A stretch of DNA of 64,000 nt from Bacillota bacterium (GTDB lineage: Bacteria; Bacillota; Clostridia; Christensenellales; SZUA-584): positions 1-64,000 of the forward strand of contig JAEYPO010000016.1 in NCBI GenBank assembly GCA_023410595.1, written 5' to 3'. Shown here in pieces: positions 33,440-41,738 of this stretch. Under the pieces are notes generated by a model. The model saw nothing but the letters and a program-made list of their open reading frames with translations. It searched no databases and had not been told where the DNA came from. The position numbers and the translations under genes are program-made. Position 1 is the stretch's first letter. Each line of letters starts with the position of its first letter.

Positions 33440-34593
33440 TTGTTACCCCTCTTCAGCACGTTTAAGCTCTTCCTGTGCGGCAGCATGGACGCGGGCCGCG
33501 TCATTACGAACTCGCCGTTTAATAGCTTGGCTTTCAGTTCGTCCGCTATCTTTCTCGCCTTAAACAGGCTGGAAAGCGGCGCCGTCTTTATCTTCCTGCC
33601 CTCAATCTCCACCTCACCCGAGCGCAGCTCGGCGTATGAAACGGTCTTTATCACCTTTCTCGAGCGCTCGCTGTAGCCGTAGTCGTATATGTTCGTGTAA
33701 AGATGCTCATTGGATACCGCGAGGTCGGCCATCATGTCTTCGTCAATAACGGGCAGCGGTATGCCTATGCCGACATACAGCGTGCAGCCGTAGCCTTCAA
33801 AAGTCGCCGCTTTTATATACTCGCTCTTCATGCCCTTTAAATCGCCTATCACAGCAAGCGTATAGCCCGCGTAAGTCTTGTCTCCGTTTTCGAGTTTCGT
33901 AACTCCGTTTACTGCCTGCGTGCCTTCAAACGCGACAAACCCCTCGCCGCCGCACAACAGTATCTTAGTGCCTATGCCTATTGTGCGCAGATTAGGGTCT
34001 TTTAGCAACGGCGACAGTTCGCCCGCCGTCGTGTACGTCACATTTCCCATGCGCGGCAGCAGCGTGCCCATGTAGGTGCGTTTAATGGAGCTTGTGGTGT
34101 TCGTTGCCGCCGAGTAGTTCTGATATGCGTTCCTCGGGTTGAAAAGGTACGCCTGATTTAAGTCCTTCAGCCTTAGCTTAGACTTGAACTCCTTCGTTAT
34201 ATAGCAGTCCGTGCCTCCCGAGCGCGCTTCGAGCGCTATCTCCTTGCCCGCGATAAGATCTTCTATGACATGCGCGCCGCCGTACTCTATGCCGGTGTCG
34301 CGCCCCGGCTGTGTCGCGCCTATGTATGTGTCGACCGCCGCGAGGCCGCCGTACGCCTCAACGCCGTTCAGAGTTATCTCGGCCATGCGTATGGGCGGGT
34401 CGCTATGCCCGAAGTTAAGCACCGCTCCCGACGAGCACATCGCGCCGAACGTAGCGCTTGTCACTACGTCTATCTCGCTCGCGCACTTCTTGACGCCCTG
34501 CTCTTTGGCCATGCTCACCGCTTCCTCAGCGGTAAACACCACAGCCTTGCCCTTCTTTAGCTTCTCGTTGATCTCTTCGATTGTTTTAGCCAC
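33436..34593 (-). CDS. Homocysteine biosynthesis protein (HcyBio, DUF39/COG1900)
   Basis: A 385-residue HcyBio-family protein. In methanogenic archaea the family makes homocysteine directly from aspartate semialdehyde and sulfide, replacing the O-acylhomoserine route. A conserved Cys lies in TSATFGAMCSSGAVLNFGHSDPP (quoted in parts: FGAMCSSGA, FGHSDPP), and LLCGGEGFVAFEGTQ carries another. Further blocks are AVDTYIGATQ and YGYSERSRKVI. The frame is open to 34608, but GGAGG lies 8 bases before the GTG at 34593, which is taken as the start. Its partner genes follow with overlaps, making a complete three-gene module. Confidence 0.92.
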   Translation of the reverse strand: MAKTIEEINEKLKKGKAVVFTAEEAVSMAKEQGVKKCASEIDVVTSATFGAMCSSGAVLNFGHSDPPIRMAEITLNGVEAYGGLAAVDTYIGATQPGRDTGIEYGGAHVIEDLIAGKEIALEARSGGTDCYITKEFKSKLRLKDLNQAYLFNPRNAYQNYSAATNTTSSIKRTYMGTLLPRMGNVTYTTAGELSPLLKDPNLRTIGIGTKILLCGGEGFVAFEGTQAVNGVTKLENGDKTYAGYTLAVIGDLKGMKSEYIKAATFEGYGCTLYVGIGIPLPVIDEDMMADLAVSNEHLYTNIYDYGYSERSRKVIKTVSYAELRSGEVEIEGRKIKTAPLSSLFKARKIADELKAKLLNGEFVMTRPASMLPHRKSLNVLKRGNK

Positions 34594-34654
34594 CGCAACA
34601 GCCTCCAAAACTCTATGTATAAATTATAAATTAATCTGCAAATATTAATAAGTT

Positions 34655-34683
34655 ATTGTACTACTTTTCGCCGTGAGTCACAA
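34655..34683 (-). promoter_or_regulatory. Candidate promoter of the homocysteine operon
   Basis: Minus-strand TTGTGA (34678-34683), 17-base spacer, TACAAT (34655-34660), 62 bases before the GTG start. No SAM riboswitch (S-box) consensus was seen in the leader. Confidence 0.45.
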
Positions 34684-34689
34684 CCGTAT

Positions 34690-34870
34690 ATTTTAACCAT
34701 AGACAGGCTAATGTGTAATGTGTTTTGGCTGTTAACAGTTAATACAGCGCAATTGTTACATCTTGTTATACCAACCAGAGAATAAATTCATTGCATTGTT
34801 ATATGTGTTTTTGATAAGTTCTCTGGCAGCGCCTGCTTAGAAGGGCATGCTTTATACCTTTTACCGCCAT
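34690..34870. other. Gene-free spacer between divergent operons
   Basis: AT-rich region between the homocysteine operon promoter and the ychF promoter. It contains TTAACAG/CTGTTAAC-like inverted words near 34728-34743 but no ORF with a family match. Confidence 0.4.
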
Positions 34871-34874
34871 CATG

Positions 34875-34903
34875 TTGAAAAAACCGCTTTCAGGCCTTAT
34901 AAT
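34875..34903 (+). promoter_or_regulatory. ychF promoter
   Basis: TTGAAA (34875-34880), 17-base spacer, TATAAT (34898-34903), 30 bases before the ychF ATG. Confidence 0.75.
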
Positions 34904-34933
34904 ACTTGCATTATCTGAAACAAGGGTGAAAAC

Positions 34934-36025
34934 ATGAAACTTGGCATCGTAGGCCTGCCCAATGTGGGCAAATCGTCGCTTTTTAACGCGCTGACCTGCT
35001 CGGGCGCGGCGAGCGAGAACTATCCATTCTGCACAATAGACCCAAATATAGGCATCGTTTCCGTGCCGGACGAGCGCTTGGACTTTCTGGCGGATATGTA
35101 CCATCCAGTTAAATTCACGCCGGCCATAATAGAGTTCGTGGACATAGCGGGATTAGTCAAGGGTGCGAGCAAGGGTGAGGGACTGGGCAATAGATTCCTG
35201 TCGCATATACGAGAGGTGGACGCAATACTCCATGTCGTGCGCTGCTTTGAGAGCGGCGACGTAACGCACGTCGAAGGAAGTGTCGGCGCCGTGCGGGACG
35301 CCGAGACCGTGAACTTCGAGCTTATATTCGCCGATATGGAGACAATAGAAAAGCGCCTCTTAAAGTCGTCGAAGATGATAAAGTCGGGCGACAAGAAATA
35401 TAAGCAGGAATGCGACGCTCTCGAAAAGGTAAAAGCAAACCTCGAAAAGGGCATATTTATAAGCGGCATGGACTTAGAAGATTTCGAGCGCGAAATAATA
35501 TCCGAGCTGTTTTTATTGACGGACAAGCCCATACTTTATGTCGCGAACGTATCGGAGGACGACGCCGCAGGAACGGACAACCCCCAGGTAGAAGCCCTCA
35601 AATCAATCGCCGCTTCTCAGAACGCCGAGGTAATGGTCGTGTGCGCCAAGCTCGAGGAGGAGCTTTCAAAGCTCGAGCCGGACGAGCGCGACATGTTTTT
35701 GCATGAGATGGGCATAGAGCGCAGCGGCCTTGCGACGCTGGTACAGAAAAGCTATAAGCTGCTTAGCCTTATCAGCTTTCTGACGGCGGGCAAGGACGAG
35801 GTACGCGCGTGGACGATTAAAAACGGCACTAAGGCGCCGCAAGCCGCGGGCAAGATACACACAGATTTCGAGCGCGGCTTCATACGCGCGGAGATAGTGG
35901 GCTTTGAAGATTTAAAAGCGTGCGGCGACATGGCAGCCGCCAAGGCTAAAGGCCTCGTGCGCCAGGAGGGCAAGGAATACGTTATGCGGGACGGCGACGT
36001 CACGCTTTTCAGGTTTAATGTGTAA
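34934..36025 (+). CDS. ychF: Ribosome-associated GTPase/ATPase YchF (OLA1)
   Basis: A 363-residue Obg-family protein. The motifs are G1 GLPNVGKSS, G3 DIAGLVKGAS and the C-terminal TGS domain, which ends in the usual G(K)EYVMRDGDV-type sequence. The G4 motif reads VANVSED where GTPases have NKxD, consistent with the family's known preference for ATP. It interacts with ribosomes and translation factors and takes part in stress control. Single gene with its own promoter and a terminator at 36131. Confidence 0.97.
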   Translation: MKLGIVGLPNVGKSSLFNALTCSGAASENYPFCTIDPNIGIVSVPDERLDFLADMYHPVKFTPAIIEFVDIAGLVKGASKGEGLGNRFLSHIREVDAILHVVRCFESGDVTHVEGSVGAVRDAETVNFELIFADMETIEKRLLKSSKMIKSGDKKYKQECDALEKVKANLEKGIFISGMDLEDFEREIISELFLLTDKPILYVANVSEDDAAGTDNPQVEALKSIAASQNAEVMVVCAKLEEELSKLEPDERDMFLHEMGIERSGLATLVQKSYKLLSLISFLTAGKDEVRAWTIKNGTKAPQAAGKIHTDFERGFIRAEIVGFEDLKACGDMAAAKAKGLVRQEGKEYVMRDGDVTLFRFNV

Positions 36026-36130
36026 ATACCGAAATACGATGCATGACTATAAAAGACTACTGACATACGGCTGGACGAAACGAAACAACGTAAACTATTG
36101 TTCGCTGAGCCTTGACGGGATCGGCTAACG

Positions 36131-36160
36131 TGCCGCCGCAATTGGCAAGCGGCAATTTTA
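36131..36160 (+). terminator. ychF terminator
   Basis: TGCCGC (36131-36136) and GCGGCA (36149-36154), followed by ATTTTATT; short stem, moderate T-run. Confidence 0.55.
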
Positions 36161-36226
36161 TTGATATAATCGATATAATATAATGAGATCAAGGCACACG
36201 ACAGATAATTTGAATGGGGTGGAGTT

Positions 36227-36790
36227 TTGTTGAGCAGAATACCTTGGAATATACCTAACATACTTACAATGGTCAGGTTTTTACTTATACCTGTGGCAGT
36301 GGTGCTCGTGTATTTCGGCATCACTATACCGGCGCTCGTAGTGTTTCTCACGGCGTGCATAACCGACCTGCTCGACGGTTATATCGCCCGCAAATACGAC
36401 CTTAAGACAAGCGAAGGCACGCTGCTCGACCCTCTTGCCGACAAGCTTATGGCCATATTCGTTATTGTGGCGTTTACAGTAACGGGCGTGGTGCCGCTAT
36501 TTATACTCATAATACTGCTCGTTAAAGAGCTGCTGATGATAGGCGGCGGCATATTCCTTTACTTCCGCGATATCGTGGCGCCCGCGAACGTATTCGGCAA
36601 GATAGCGGCTTTTATATTAAACACCGCCATAGCTTTTACGTTCCTGCACGAATACGTCGCGCCGTGGCACGTTTACTTTCTCTGTTTCGCGCTCGGCCTT
36701 ATGATATTTGCGCTGCTGCAATACGCTTACCTAAATATGTACAAAAAGCTCAAGGGCAGGAAGGACGCTGATAAATTAAAATCTGCATAA
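36227..36790 (+). CDS. pgsA: CDP-diacylglycerol--glycerol-3-phosphate 3-phosphatidyltransferase
   Basis: Makes phosphatidylglycerophosphate, the committed step to phosphatidylglycerol and cardiolipin. 187 residues with several membrane helices. The CDP-alcohol phosphotransferase signature is intact: TDLLDGYIAR followed by GTLLDPLADK. The N-terminal NIPNILTMVRFLLIP is typical of PgsA. The start is one of two consecutive TTG codons (36227 or 36230) after GGTGGAG. It stands alone between ychF and hpf. Confidence 0.92.
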   Translation: MLSRIPWNIPNILTMVRFLLIPVAVVLVYFGITIPALVVFLTACITDLLDGYIARKYDLKTSEGTLLDPLADKLMAIFVIVAFTVTGVVPLFILIILLVKELLMIGGGIFLYFRDIVAPANVFGKIAAFILNTAIAFTFLHEYVAPWHVYFLCFALGLMIFALLQYAYLNMYKKLKGRKDADKLKSA

Positions 36791-36860
36791 ATTCTTCTAT
36801 TTTAGTATACAGCCAAGCTGCATTATTACATAAACAAATAACATAAAGCTTAGTAATATA

Positions 36861-36884
36861 AAAGGGCCGCCGCGGCAGCCCTTT
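36861..36884. terminator. Bidirectional terminator between pgsA and hpf
   Basis: AAAGGGC...GCCCTTT around an internal CCGCGG, flanked by A and T residues; serves the convergent genes pgsA and hpf. Confidence 0.75.
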
Positions 36885-36908
36885 GTTTATATCTGTTTCT
36901 TATAGTCT

Positions 36909-37442
36909 TCAGTCAATATCCGGCTCTATAAGCCCTAAATCCCCGTCCTGCCTCCTGTAGAGCACGTTTATCTCGTTCGTCTTATCATTCCTGAAAACGA
37001 AGAATTCGTGTCCCAACAGCTCCATTTGCATCTGGGCTTCCTCTAAGTCCATAGGCTTCACGACAAACCTCTTCGTGCGGACTATTTTGGGGCTTTTCTC
37101 GTCCATTGCTTCCGCACCGTACTCATAGCCTTCCTTGGAAAACGCGCCCTCGCGAAGTCGCCGTTTAAGAGCCGTGCGGTGTTTGTGTATCTGCTTTTCC
37201 AGCTTTTCGAGAACGCCGTCTATGGAAGCATACATGTCCCCCGTGGCTTCTTCGCCGCGGAGAACGACACCATCGAAAGGAATCGTCACCTCCACAATAT
37301 GTCTTGACTTTTGAATAGACATCGTTATGTGCGCCTCGGTGTCTTCTCCGAAATACCTCCTTAACTTCATGACCTTTTTCGTCACCATATCTTTTAAGTA
37401 ATCGGATACTTCCATGCCCTTGCCAGTAATAATGACGCGCAT
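36909..37442 (-). CDS. hpf: Ribosome hibernation promoting factor, long form
   Basis: A 177-residue long-form HPF that dimerises 70S ribosomes into inactive 100S particles in stationary phase. The N-terminal S30AE domain (ITGKGMEVSDYLKDMVTKKV) is followed by a linker. The C-terminal dimerisation domain contains KPMDLEEAQMQMELLGHEFFVFRN (in parts) and the final NVLYRRQDGDLGLIEP. AAAGGGGGC lies upstream of the start. Monocistronic. Confidence 0.95.
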   Translation of the reverse strand: MRVIITGKGMEVSDYLKDMVTKKVMKLRRYFGEDTEAHITMSIQKSRHIVEVTIPFDGVVLRGEEATGDMYASIDGVLEKLEKQIHKHRTALKRRLREGAFSKEGYEYGAEAMDEKSPKIVRTKRFVVKPMDLEEAQMQMELLGHEFFVFRNDKTNEINVLYRRQDGDLGLIEPDID

Positions 37443-37632
37443 AATTTTGCCCCCTTTCTATGTATTTTTAGCCCAATGGATTGAGCAATACTATTCTATA
37501 TATTACCTCCTTTAAGGGATTATAATCAGTTTAATCTTATTAATATTTTATTCTCCGGCGCAGCCCTGTTTTCCTGCATATAAAGAAGCGTTAAAAGAAA
37601 GTTCATAATCAGGGGCACACGCCCCATTCACT

Positions 37633-38067
37633 TTAAAAGCTTCTGTTATAGTAAACTTTAAGCGTGCCTTTCACAAGAGAGGCAAACAGCGCGCCTCCAA
37701 ACAGCGAAAACGACACGACGTCGCTGAAAAAGCCTGCAATAACAGCAGCAAGAATGAGGCCCAAGACCACTATGTTGATTGCAGCGCCTCCGGTTTTTGA
37801 GGCGATAACTTTGCGACGCTCATCGTTTTCTACTATATAAAGGCGCTTTATACTTTCCTCATCCCTCATTGCAAGCGCGTACCTGCGCAAAAAGAAAACA
37901 GCAAGCACCAGCGTCCCCGCGCATGCCCCAAGAGTAAAGCTTAAAGCATTTGAATCTTTGTACCCAATAACGCTATAAACATCCATTATCAAAAGAGCTG
38001 CAACCGCGAGAGCATACAGCCTCATTGCTATAATGCGCATTCTAAGCTCAGACTTGAATTTATCCAT
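37633..38067 (-). CDS. Four-helix membrane protein paired with XRE regulator
   Basis: A 144-residue protein with four predicted membrane helices in two pairs, split by a cytoplasmic stretch RLYIVENDERRKVIASKTGG. The (Y)IxENDERxxxIxxKxG motif recurs in small Bacillota membrane proteins that sit directly behind an XRE regulator. The ATG follows the regulator's stop codon without a gap, so the two are translated together. The function is unknown; the pairing suggests that the membrane protein signals to, or is controlled by, the regulator. Confidence 0.75.
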   Translation of the reverse strand: MDKFKSELRMRIIAMRLYALAVAALLIMDVYSVIGYKDSNALSFTLGACAGTLVLAVFFLRRYALAMRDEESIKRLYIVENDERRKVIASKTGGAAINIVVLGLILAAVIAGFFSDVVSFSLFGGALFASLVKGTLKVYYNRSF

Positions 38068-38274
38068 TTAAAAATCCTCCACCTCTGAAAAATCAAAAAT
38101 ATCCTCTATTGTGGTACCAAAGTATTTTGCTATCTTGTAAGCCAGTATTAATGACGCGGTGTATTTTTCACATTCTATTGAGGTTATCGTCTGTCTCGTT
38201 ACGCCTACGGCCAGCGCCAGCTCCTCCTGCGAGATTCTATTTTTCTTCCGCAATTCCTGAATTTTAGATTTCAA
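38068..38274 (-). CDS. XRE-family (YozG-like) helix-turn-helix regulator
   Basis: A 68-residue single HTH domain: KIQELRKKNRISQEELALAVGVTRQTITSIE, then LILAYKIAKYFGTTIEDIF. It is a compact DNA-binding protein of the YozG type. The true start is the TTG at 38274, seven bases after AGGAGG; the reading frame upstream lacks a site. The following membrane protein starts at the very next base after the stop. Confidence 0.88.
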   Translation of the reverse strand: MKSKIQELRKKNRISQEELALAVGVTRQTITSIECEKYTASLILAYKIAKYFGTTIEDIFDFSEVEDF

Positions 38275-38295
38275 CCATACACCTCCTAAATGCAA

Positions 38296-38647
38296 TGCAT
38301 GCTTTGCATATTTAGCATAGTGTGCTTTGCGCTAATTGTCAAGTTGGCTTTGCAATATTATTTTTGATAAAGGATAGAAGCAGAAAGCCGGTTTTACACG
38401 AGGGCAGCATTAATATAGCCGCGTTAAGCCGGCATAAAAGCAGAGCCGCAAATAAAGAGAAATTAGTGGGAGTATGTGTCTATAAAAGTGCAGTCACGGC
38501 GGCAATAAACCTTTCTGCCTAATTTGATACCATCTGTCAATGAAGTCTTGCCGTCGAAATCGGGATCGGACGTCAAAGTGTGTCAGATACTCCTTTATAA
38601 CTTCGCGGCACTTACGAGCAAAATATCGGCTCGATTGCCCAATTGAG
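38296..38647. other. Gene-poor region beside the broken lipoprotein gene
   Basis: Includes a TGCTTTGC-rich stretch near 38290-38350 that may hold the XRE promoter and operator. A minus-strand 61-codon frame (38494-38679) overlaps the end of the broken lipoprotein gene. It has no recognised domain and is probably not a gene. Confidence 0.4.
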
Positions 38648-39066
38648 TTAATACCCCCAGTCGTCAACATTCCACTCACCTGCTTCGCTGTCTCTTATCA
38701 GTATCCAGTTCCAGTCATAATAAGTGGAGTCAGGGTTAAAGCCGCTATCAGCACCCGAGGCGTCAACTTTAAAGTCCGATAAAGCACAATTGTATTTTCA
38801 GCGGTCACTCCGTTTACCGAACCTCTGCCGCTTTCCAAATACCCTTTAATAAACGAATCTGATTTTTCCTCATCGTACCGCAAATTAATAAGCTCGCACC
38901 CTCTGAAATCCTCGAACTTTTCTTTTACGCGCTGGGCAGCGTTTTCTATTTCCTCTCTGCTGAATTTTGACGATGTGCCTGTTACGGACACATTGACGTT
39001 ATTACCGCAGGCGGCGAGCAGCAGGCCCAAAACAATTCCGATAACAGCCTTATACACTTTTTTCAT
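38648..39066 (-). pseudogene. Frameshifted DUF4829-like lipoprotein
   Basis: Starts as a lipoprotein (MKKVYKAVIGIVLGLLLAAC, lipobox LAAC) with a conserved domain (SREEIENAAQRVKEKFEDF...LRYDEEKSDSF...GSVNGVTAENTIVLY). After VLY the reading frame goes into an unrelated tail ending at 38698. In the neighbouring frame the sequence continues as DFKVDASGADSGFNPDS, then TYYDWNWILIRDSEAG and EWNVDDWGY, stopping at 38648. That is the expected end of a DUF4829-like domain. A single missing base near 38775-38781 (TTATCGGAC, where TTATTCGGAC would keep frame) explains this. It is a real mutation or an assembly/sequencing error. Confidence 0.8.
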
Positions 39067-39265
39067 TTTTTCGCCTCCATATGAAAAGTACGTAACAGCC
39101 GCTCCGCGCTATGAGCGCCTTAGATTTGCGGAGCTTACTACGCATATTATATTAATAATATTAAGCTTAACTGCATTTCTTGTGGGTTAATATAAATTAT
39201 ATTACAATGTTTGGCAGGCATCTATATTGTTCAATACAAAAAGAGGTTTTCAGACAAAATTAAAA

Positions 39266-39533
39266 GCCGTGCACCCGGAGATCGAAATAGCGCTACAAGA
39301 GGTATCACGGCAGGTTGCTCTGAGCAGACTTATCCGAGGCACACATCCAAAACCGCTTACTGCTGCTACCGTCAGGTCCTGACAGGGTTCACGGCTGTCC
39401 GTTGCACGGGGCCCACTCTTCAACGCCCCTTACCGTTTCCATACCTTACAACGCTATGCCTCAAACCGGGGATCAAACCCTGCTATAGCGGATTGCAGGT
39501 TCAGGGCACCGCTGGCTCCCCGTCTGGCACGGC
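39266..39533 (-). ncRNA. ffs: Signal recognition particle RNA, large bacterial type
   Basis: About 268 nucleotides on the minus strand. The 5' end GCCGTGC (at 39533) pairs with the 3' GCACGGC (ending 39266). The Alu-domain words GGGGAGCCAGCGGTGCCCTG, CCTGCAATCCGCTATAGCAG and the helix-8 S-domain core CTGTCAGGACCTGACGGTAGCAGC (quoted here only as GTCAGGACC and GGTAGCAGC) match the long SRP RNA of Bacillota. It ends in TTTTAATTTTG. GATAAT at a -10 position lies 7 bases before the 5' end. It functions with Ffh in cotranslational membrane targeting. Confidence 0.93.
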
Positions 39534-39656
39534 AAACTTTATTATCTTATTTTATTGTACCCATATTGTACCCAAAAAGCGCTGCGTTTGCTATAAATTA
39601 TTTTTAACAATTGTGTATCTTAATTACATCAGCTTTTTAGGCTCTCTTGCAGAGAA

Positions 39657-40940
39657 TTAAACGAAAAACTTTTGGCGCACGATGCATTGAGTTCTCTCGG
39701 GGCCCACGCCAATCATGCCGACTTTTGCACCCGTCTCGCTCTCTATGAACTCTACGTAATCCCTTGCCGCTTTTGGAAGGTCGTCAAACCTGCGCACGTG
39801 GGATATATCGCCACTCCAGCCGGGCATCTCACTGTAAACAGGCTTCGCCTTGGCTATGTCATCGAGCGACGCCGGATAATTCTTTGTTATGCGGCCGTCG
39901 ATATCGTATCCTGTGCACACCTTTACCGCGTCAAGGCCGCCTAAAGTATCCATGCGCGAGAGCGCTATAGACGTTATGCCGTTTATGCGCACCGCGAACC
40001 CTACGATAACGAGATCGAGCCAGCCGCAGCGGCGCGGCCTGCCTGTCGTCGTGCCATATTCATGGCCCCGCTCGCGTATATAGTCGCCCGTCTCGTCAAA
40101 CAGCTCGGTCACAAAAGGCCCCTTGCCAACGCGCGTGGTGTACGCCTTTACTACGCCTACGGCTTCCGTTATCGCCTGCGGCGGAAGGCCGGTGCCTATG
40201 CTTATGCCGCCCGTGGTAGGATGCGACGATGTGACAAACGGGTATGTTCCGAAATCAATGTCTAAAAGCATGCCCTGCGCGCCCTCAAACAGCAGCTTTT
40301 TGCCCTGCTTGTAGTAGTCGTAGCACACAGCGGACGTATCGCATATAAAAGGCGCAAGCCTTTCCTTATATCCCATAAACTTTTTAAGTATCCCGTTAAA
40401 CTCAAGAGGTTCCTTTTTGTAAATTTTCGTAATAAGCTCGTTTTTCTGCTCGAGTATGTCCTTAAGCTTTCCGGCAAAGTTGTCGGATAAAAGGTCGCAC
40501 ATCCTAAGGCCCAGCCGCGCGGATTTATCCGAATAGCAAGGGCCGATGCCGCGCTTCGTCGTGCCTATCATAGCGTCGCCCGCGCCTTCTTCGCTTAAGC
40601 TGTCAAGCAGGTTGTGGTACGGCATTACCATATGCGCCCTGTCGGATATCATTAGGTTCTTAAGGCCTGCGCCCTTCGATTTAAGCTCATCCATCTCTTC
40701 AAGCAGAGCGCCCGGGTCAATAACAACGCCGTTGCCTATGACGCACGGTTTAGAGTCGTACAGCAGCCCGGAAGGTATAAGGTGGAGCTTATACACAACG
40801 CCGTCCACTATTATGGTATGCCCCGCGTTGTTGCCTCCTTGATATCTTATGACAACGTCGGCCTCGCGCGCAAGGAAATCGACGAACCTTCCTTTACCTT
40901 CGTCTCCCCACTGAGCGCCAAATACTGATACACCCGGCAT
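39657..40940 (-). CDS. purA: Adenylosuccinate synthetase
   Basis: Converts IMP and aspartate to adenylosuccinate with GTP, the first step of AMP synthesis. The protein is 427 residues from the ATG at 40940, which follows AAGGAG. A 12-codon longer frame lacks a site. FGAQWGDEGKGRFVDF is the P-loop, where the usual KG(K/R)xVD pattern holds. NNAGHTI, GTTKRGIGPCYSDK and the GTTTGRPRRCGW block are present. The SRP RNA gene lies directly downstream. Confidence 0.97.
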   Translation of the reverse strand: MPGVSVFGAQWGDEGKGRFVDFLAREADVVIRYQGGNNAGHTIIVDGVVYKLHLIPSGLLYDSKPCVIGNGVVIDPGALLEEMDELKSKGAGLKNLMISDRAHMVMPYHNLLDSLSEEGAGDAMIGTTKRGIGPCYSDKSARLGLRMCDLLSDNFAGKLKDILEQKNELITKIYKKEPLEFNGILKKFMGYKERLAPFICDTSAVCYDYYKQGKKLLFEGAQGMLLDIDFGTYPFVTSSHPTTGGISIGTGLPPQAITEAVGVVKAYTTRVGKGPFVTELFDETGDYIRERGHEYGTTTGRPRRCGWLDLVIVGFAVRINGITSIALSRMDTLGGLDAVKVCTGYDIDGRITKNYPASLDDIAKAKPVYSEMPGWSGDISHVRRFDDLPKAARDYVEFIESETGAKVGMIGVGPERTQCIVRQKFFV

Positions 40941-41029
40941 CGCTTTTCTCCTTACATCACCCGGTTTAATGCCCATGGCCTCCGGTTTTACGGACGCCGA
41001 TAAAAAGCCGAGTTTCCTTTTAAAGATTA

Positions 41030-41055
41030 AAAAAGCAGGGGCAAACCCCGCTTTT
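41030..41055 (-). terminator. resA-ccdA terminator
   Basis: AAAAAGCAGGGG...CCCCGCTTTTT; on the minus strand a T-run follows. It lies 62 bases past the resA-like stop. Confidence 0.8.
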
Positions 41056-41116
41056 TGTCCTACATCATACTAGCAGATAAAAACGCATGCGTCAACACAT
41101 TAATTGCTGTCAAGCA

Positions 41117-41728
41117 TCAGTCGCCGTACGTACCTTTTGCAACCTCGTCCATTATTTCCACAACAGTTTCCTTCGGCAAAAGCCCCGCAAATCCCGTAAC
41201 GACCGCCCCGTTTGCATCGAATATGATTTGGCTTGGATACGCGTTTACGCCAAAGTCGTTTATTATCTGCCAGTCCTCGTCTATGAGCACGGTAAGGTTG
41301 TTATATCCCTGCTGCCTGTACCACTCTATAAAGTCCTCCTTGCCCATTTCGCCCGACGCTCCGGGCGACACTACGCTCAGCACCGCAAAATCGTGCGATT
41401 CTCCGGCGAACTTATCAAGGTCGGGAAGCGACGACACACACACGCTGCACCACGAGCCCCATATCTCAAGGAATACAGGCTTTCCTGAATAATCGGATAG
41501 GCTGTGCACATTCCCGTCCACATCCTCGAATTCAAAGCTATACGCGGGCTCCTGAGTCTGAGCGCTTTGAGTTGTTTGCGGAGCGGCCGTCTGAGAGCCG
41601 GCCGACGCGGCGCTTTGGGGCGGCGCGCTTGCAGGGCCGCCCGCGGACGGCTGTGGGCTGCCGTCCGAACACGCTGCCAGCGCCAAGACGAGTACTGCCG
41701 ATATTATTATCAATAAAGTTCTTTTCAT
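41117..41728 (-). CDS. ResA/TlpA-like thioredoxin-fold lipoprotein
   Basis: A 203-residue extracytoplasmic thiol-disulfide protein. It has a lipoprotein signal with LAAC (Cys 20), a Ser/Ala/Gln-rich linker (about 22-62) and a thioredoxin domain with the active site WCSVC (CxxC) and the cis-Pro segment AYPSQIIFD. Proteins of this type are reduced by CcdA across the membrane. ccdA lies just upstream, so the pair forms a complete outward reducing path. Its target is unknown; cytochrome c genes are not seen here. Confidence 0.9.
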   Translation of the reverse strand: MKRTLLIIISAVLVLALAACSDGSPQPSAGGPASAPPQSAASAGSQTAAPQTTQSAQTQEPAYSFEFEDVDGNVHSLSDYSGKPVFLEIWGSWCSVCVSSLPDLDKFAGESHDFAVLSVVSPGASGEMGKEDFIEWYRQQGYNNLTVLIDEDWQIINDFGVNAYPSQIIFDANGAVVTGFAGLLPKETVVEIMDEVAKGTYGD

Positions 41729-41738
41729 ATGCTCCTCC

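Noticed and set aside
34609..34870. SAM riboswitch (S-box) before the homocysteine operon
   Set aside because: The leader lacks the conserved S-box core words and shows no terminator near the start codon.
38494..38679. 61-codon minus-strand ORF
   Set aside because: It overlaps the end of the broken lipoprotein gene, has no ribosome site and no recognised domain.
39241..39540. tmRNA or 6S RNA at this locus
   Set aside because: The minus-strand sequence has the SRP RNA 5' and 3' pairing and the conserved GGTAGCAGC helix-8 words; tmRNA or 6S features are absent.
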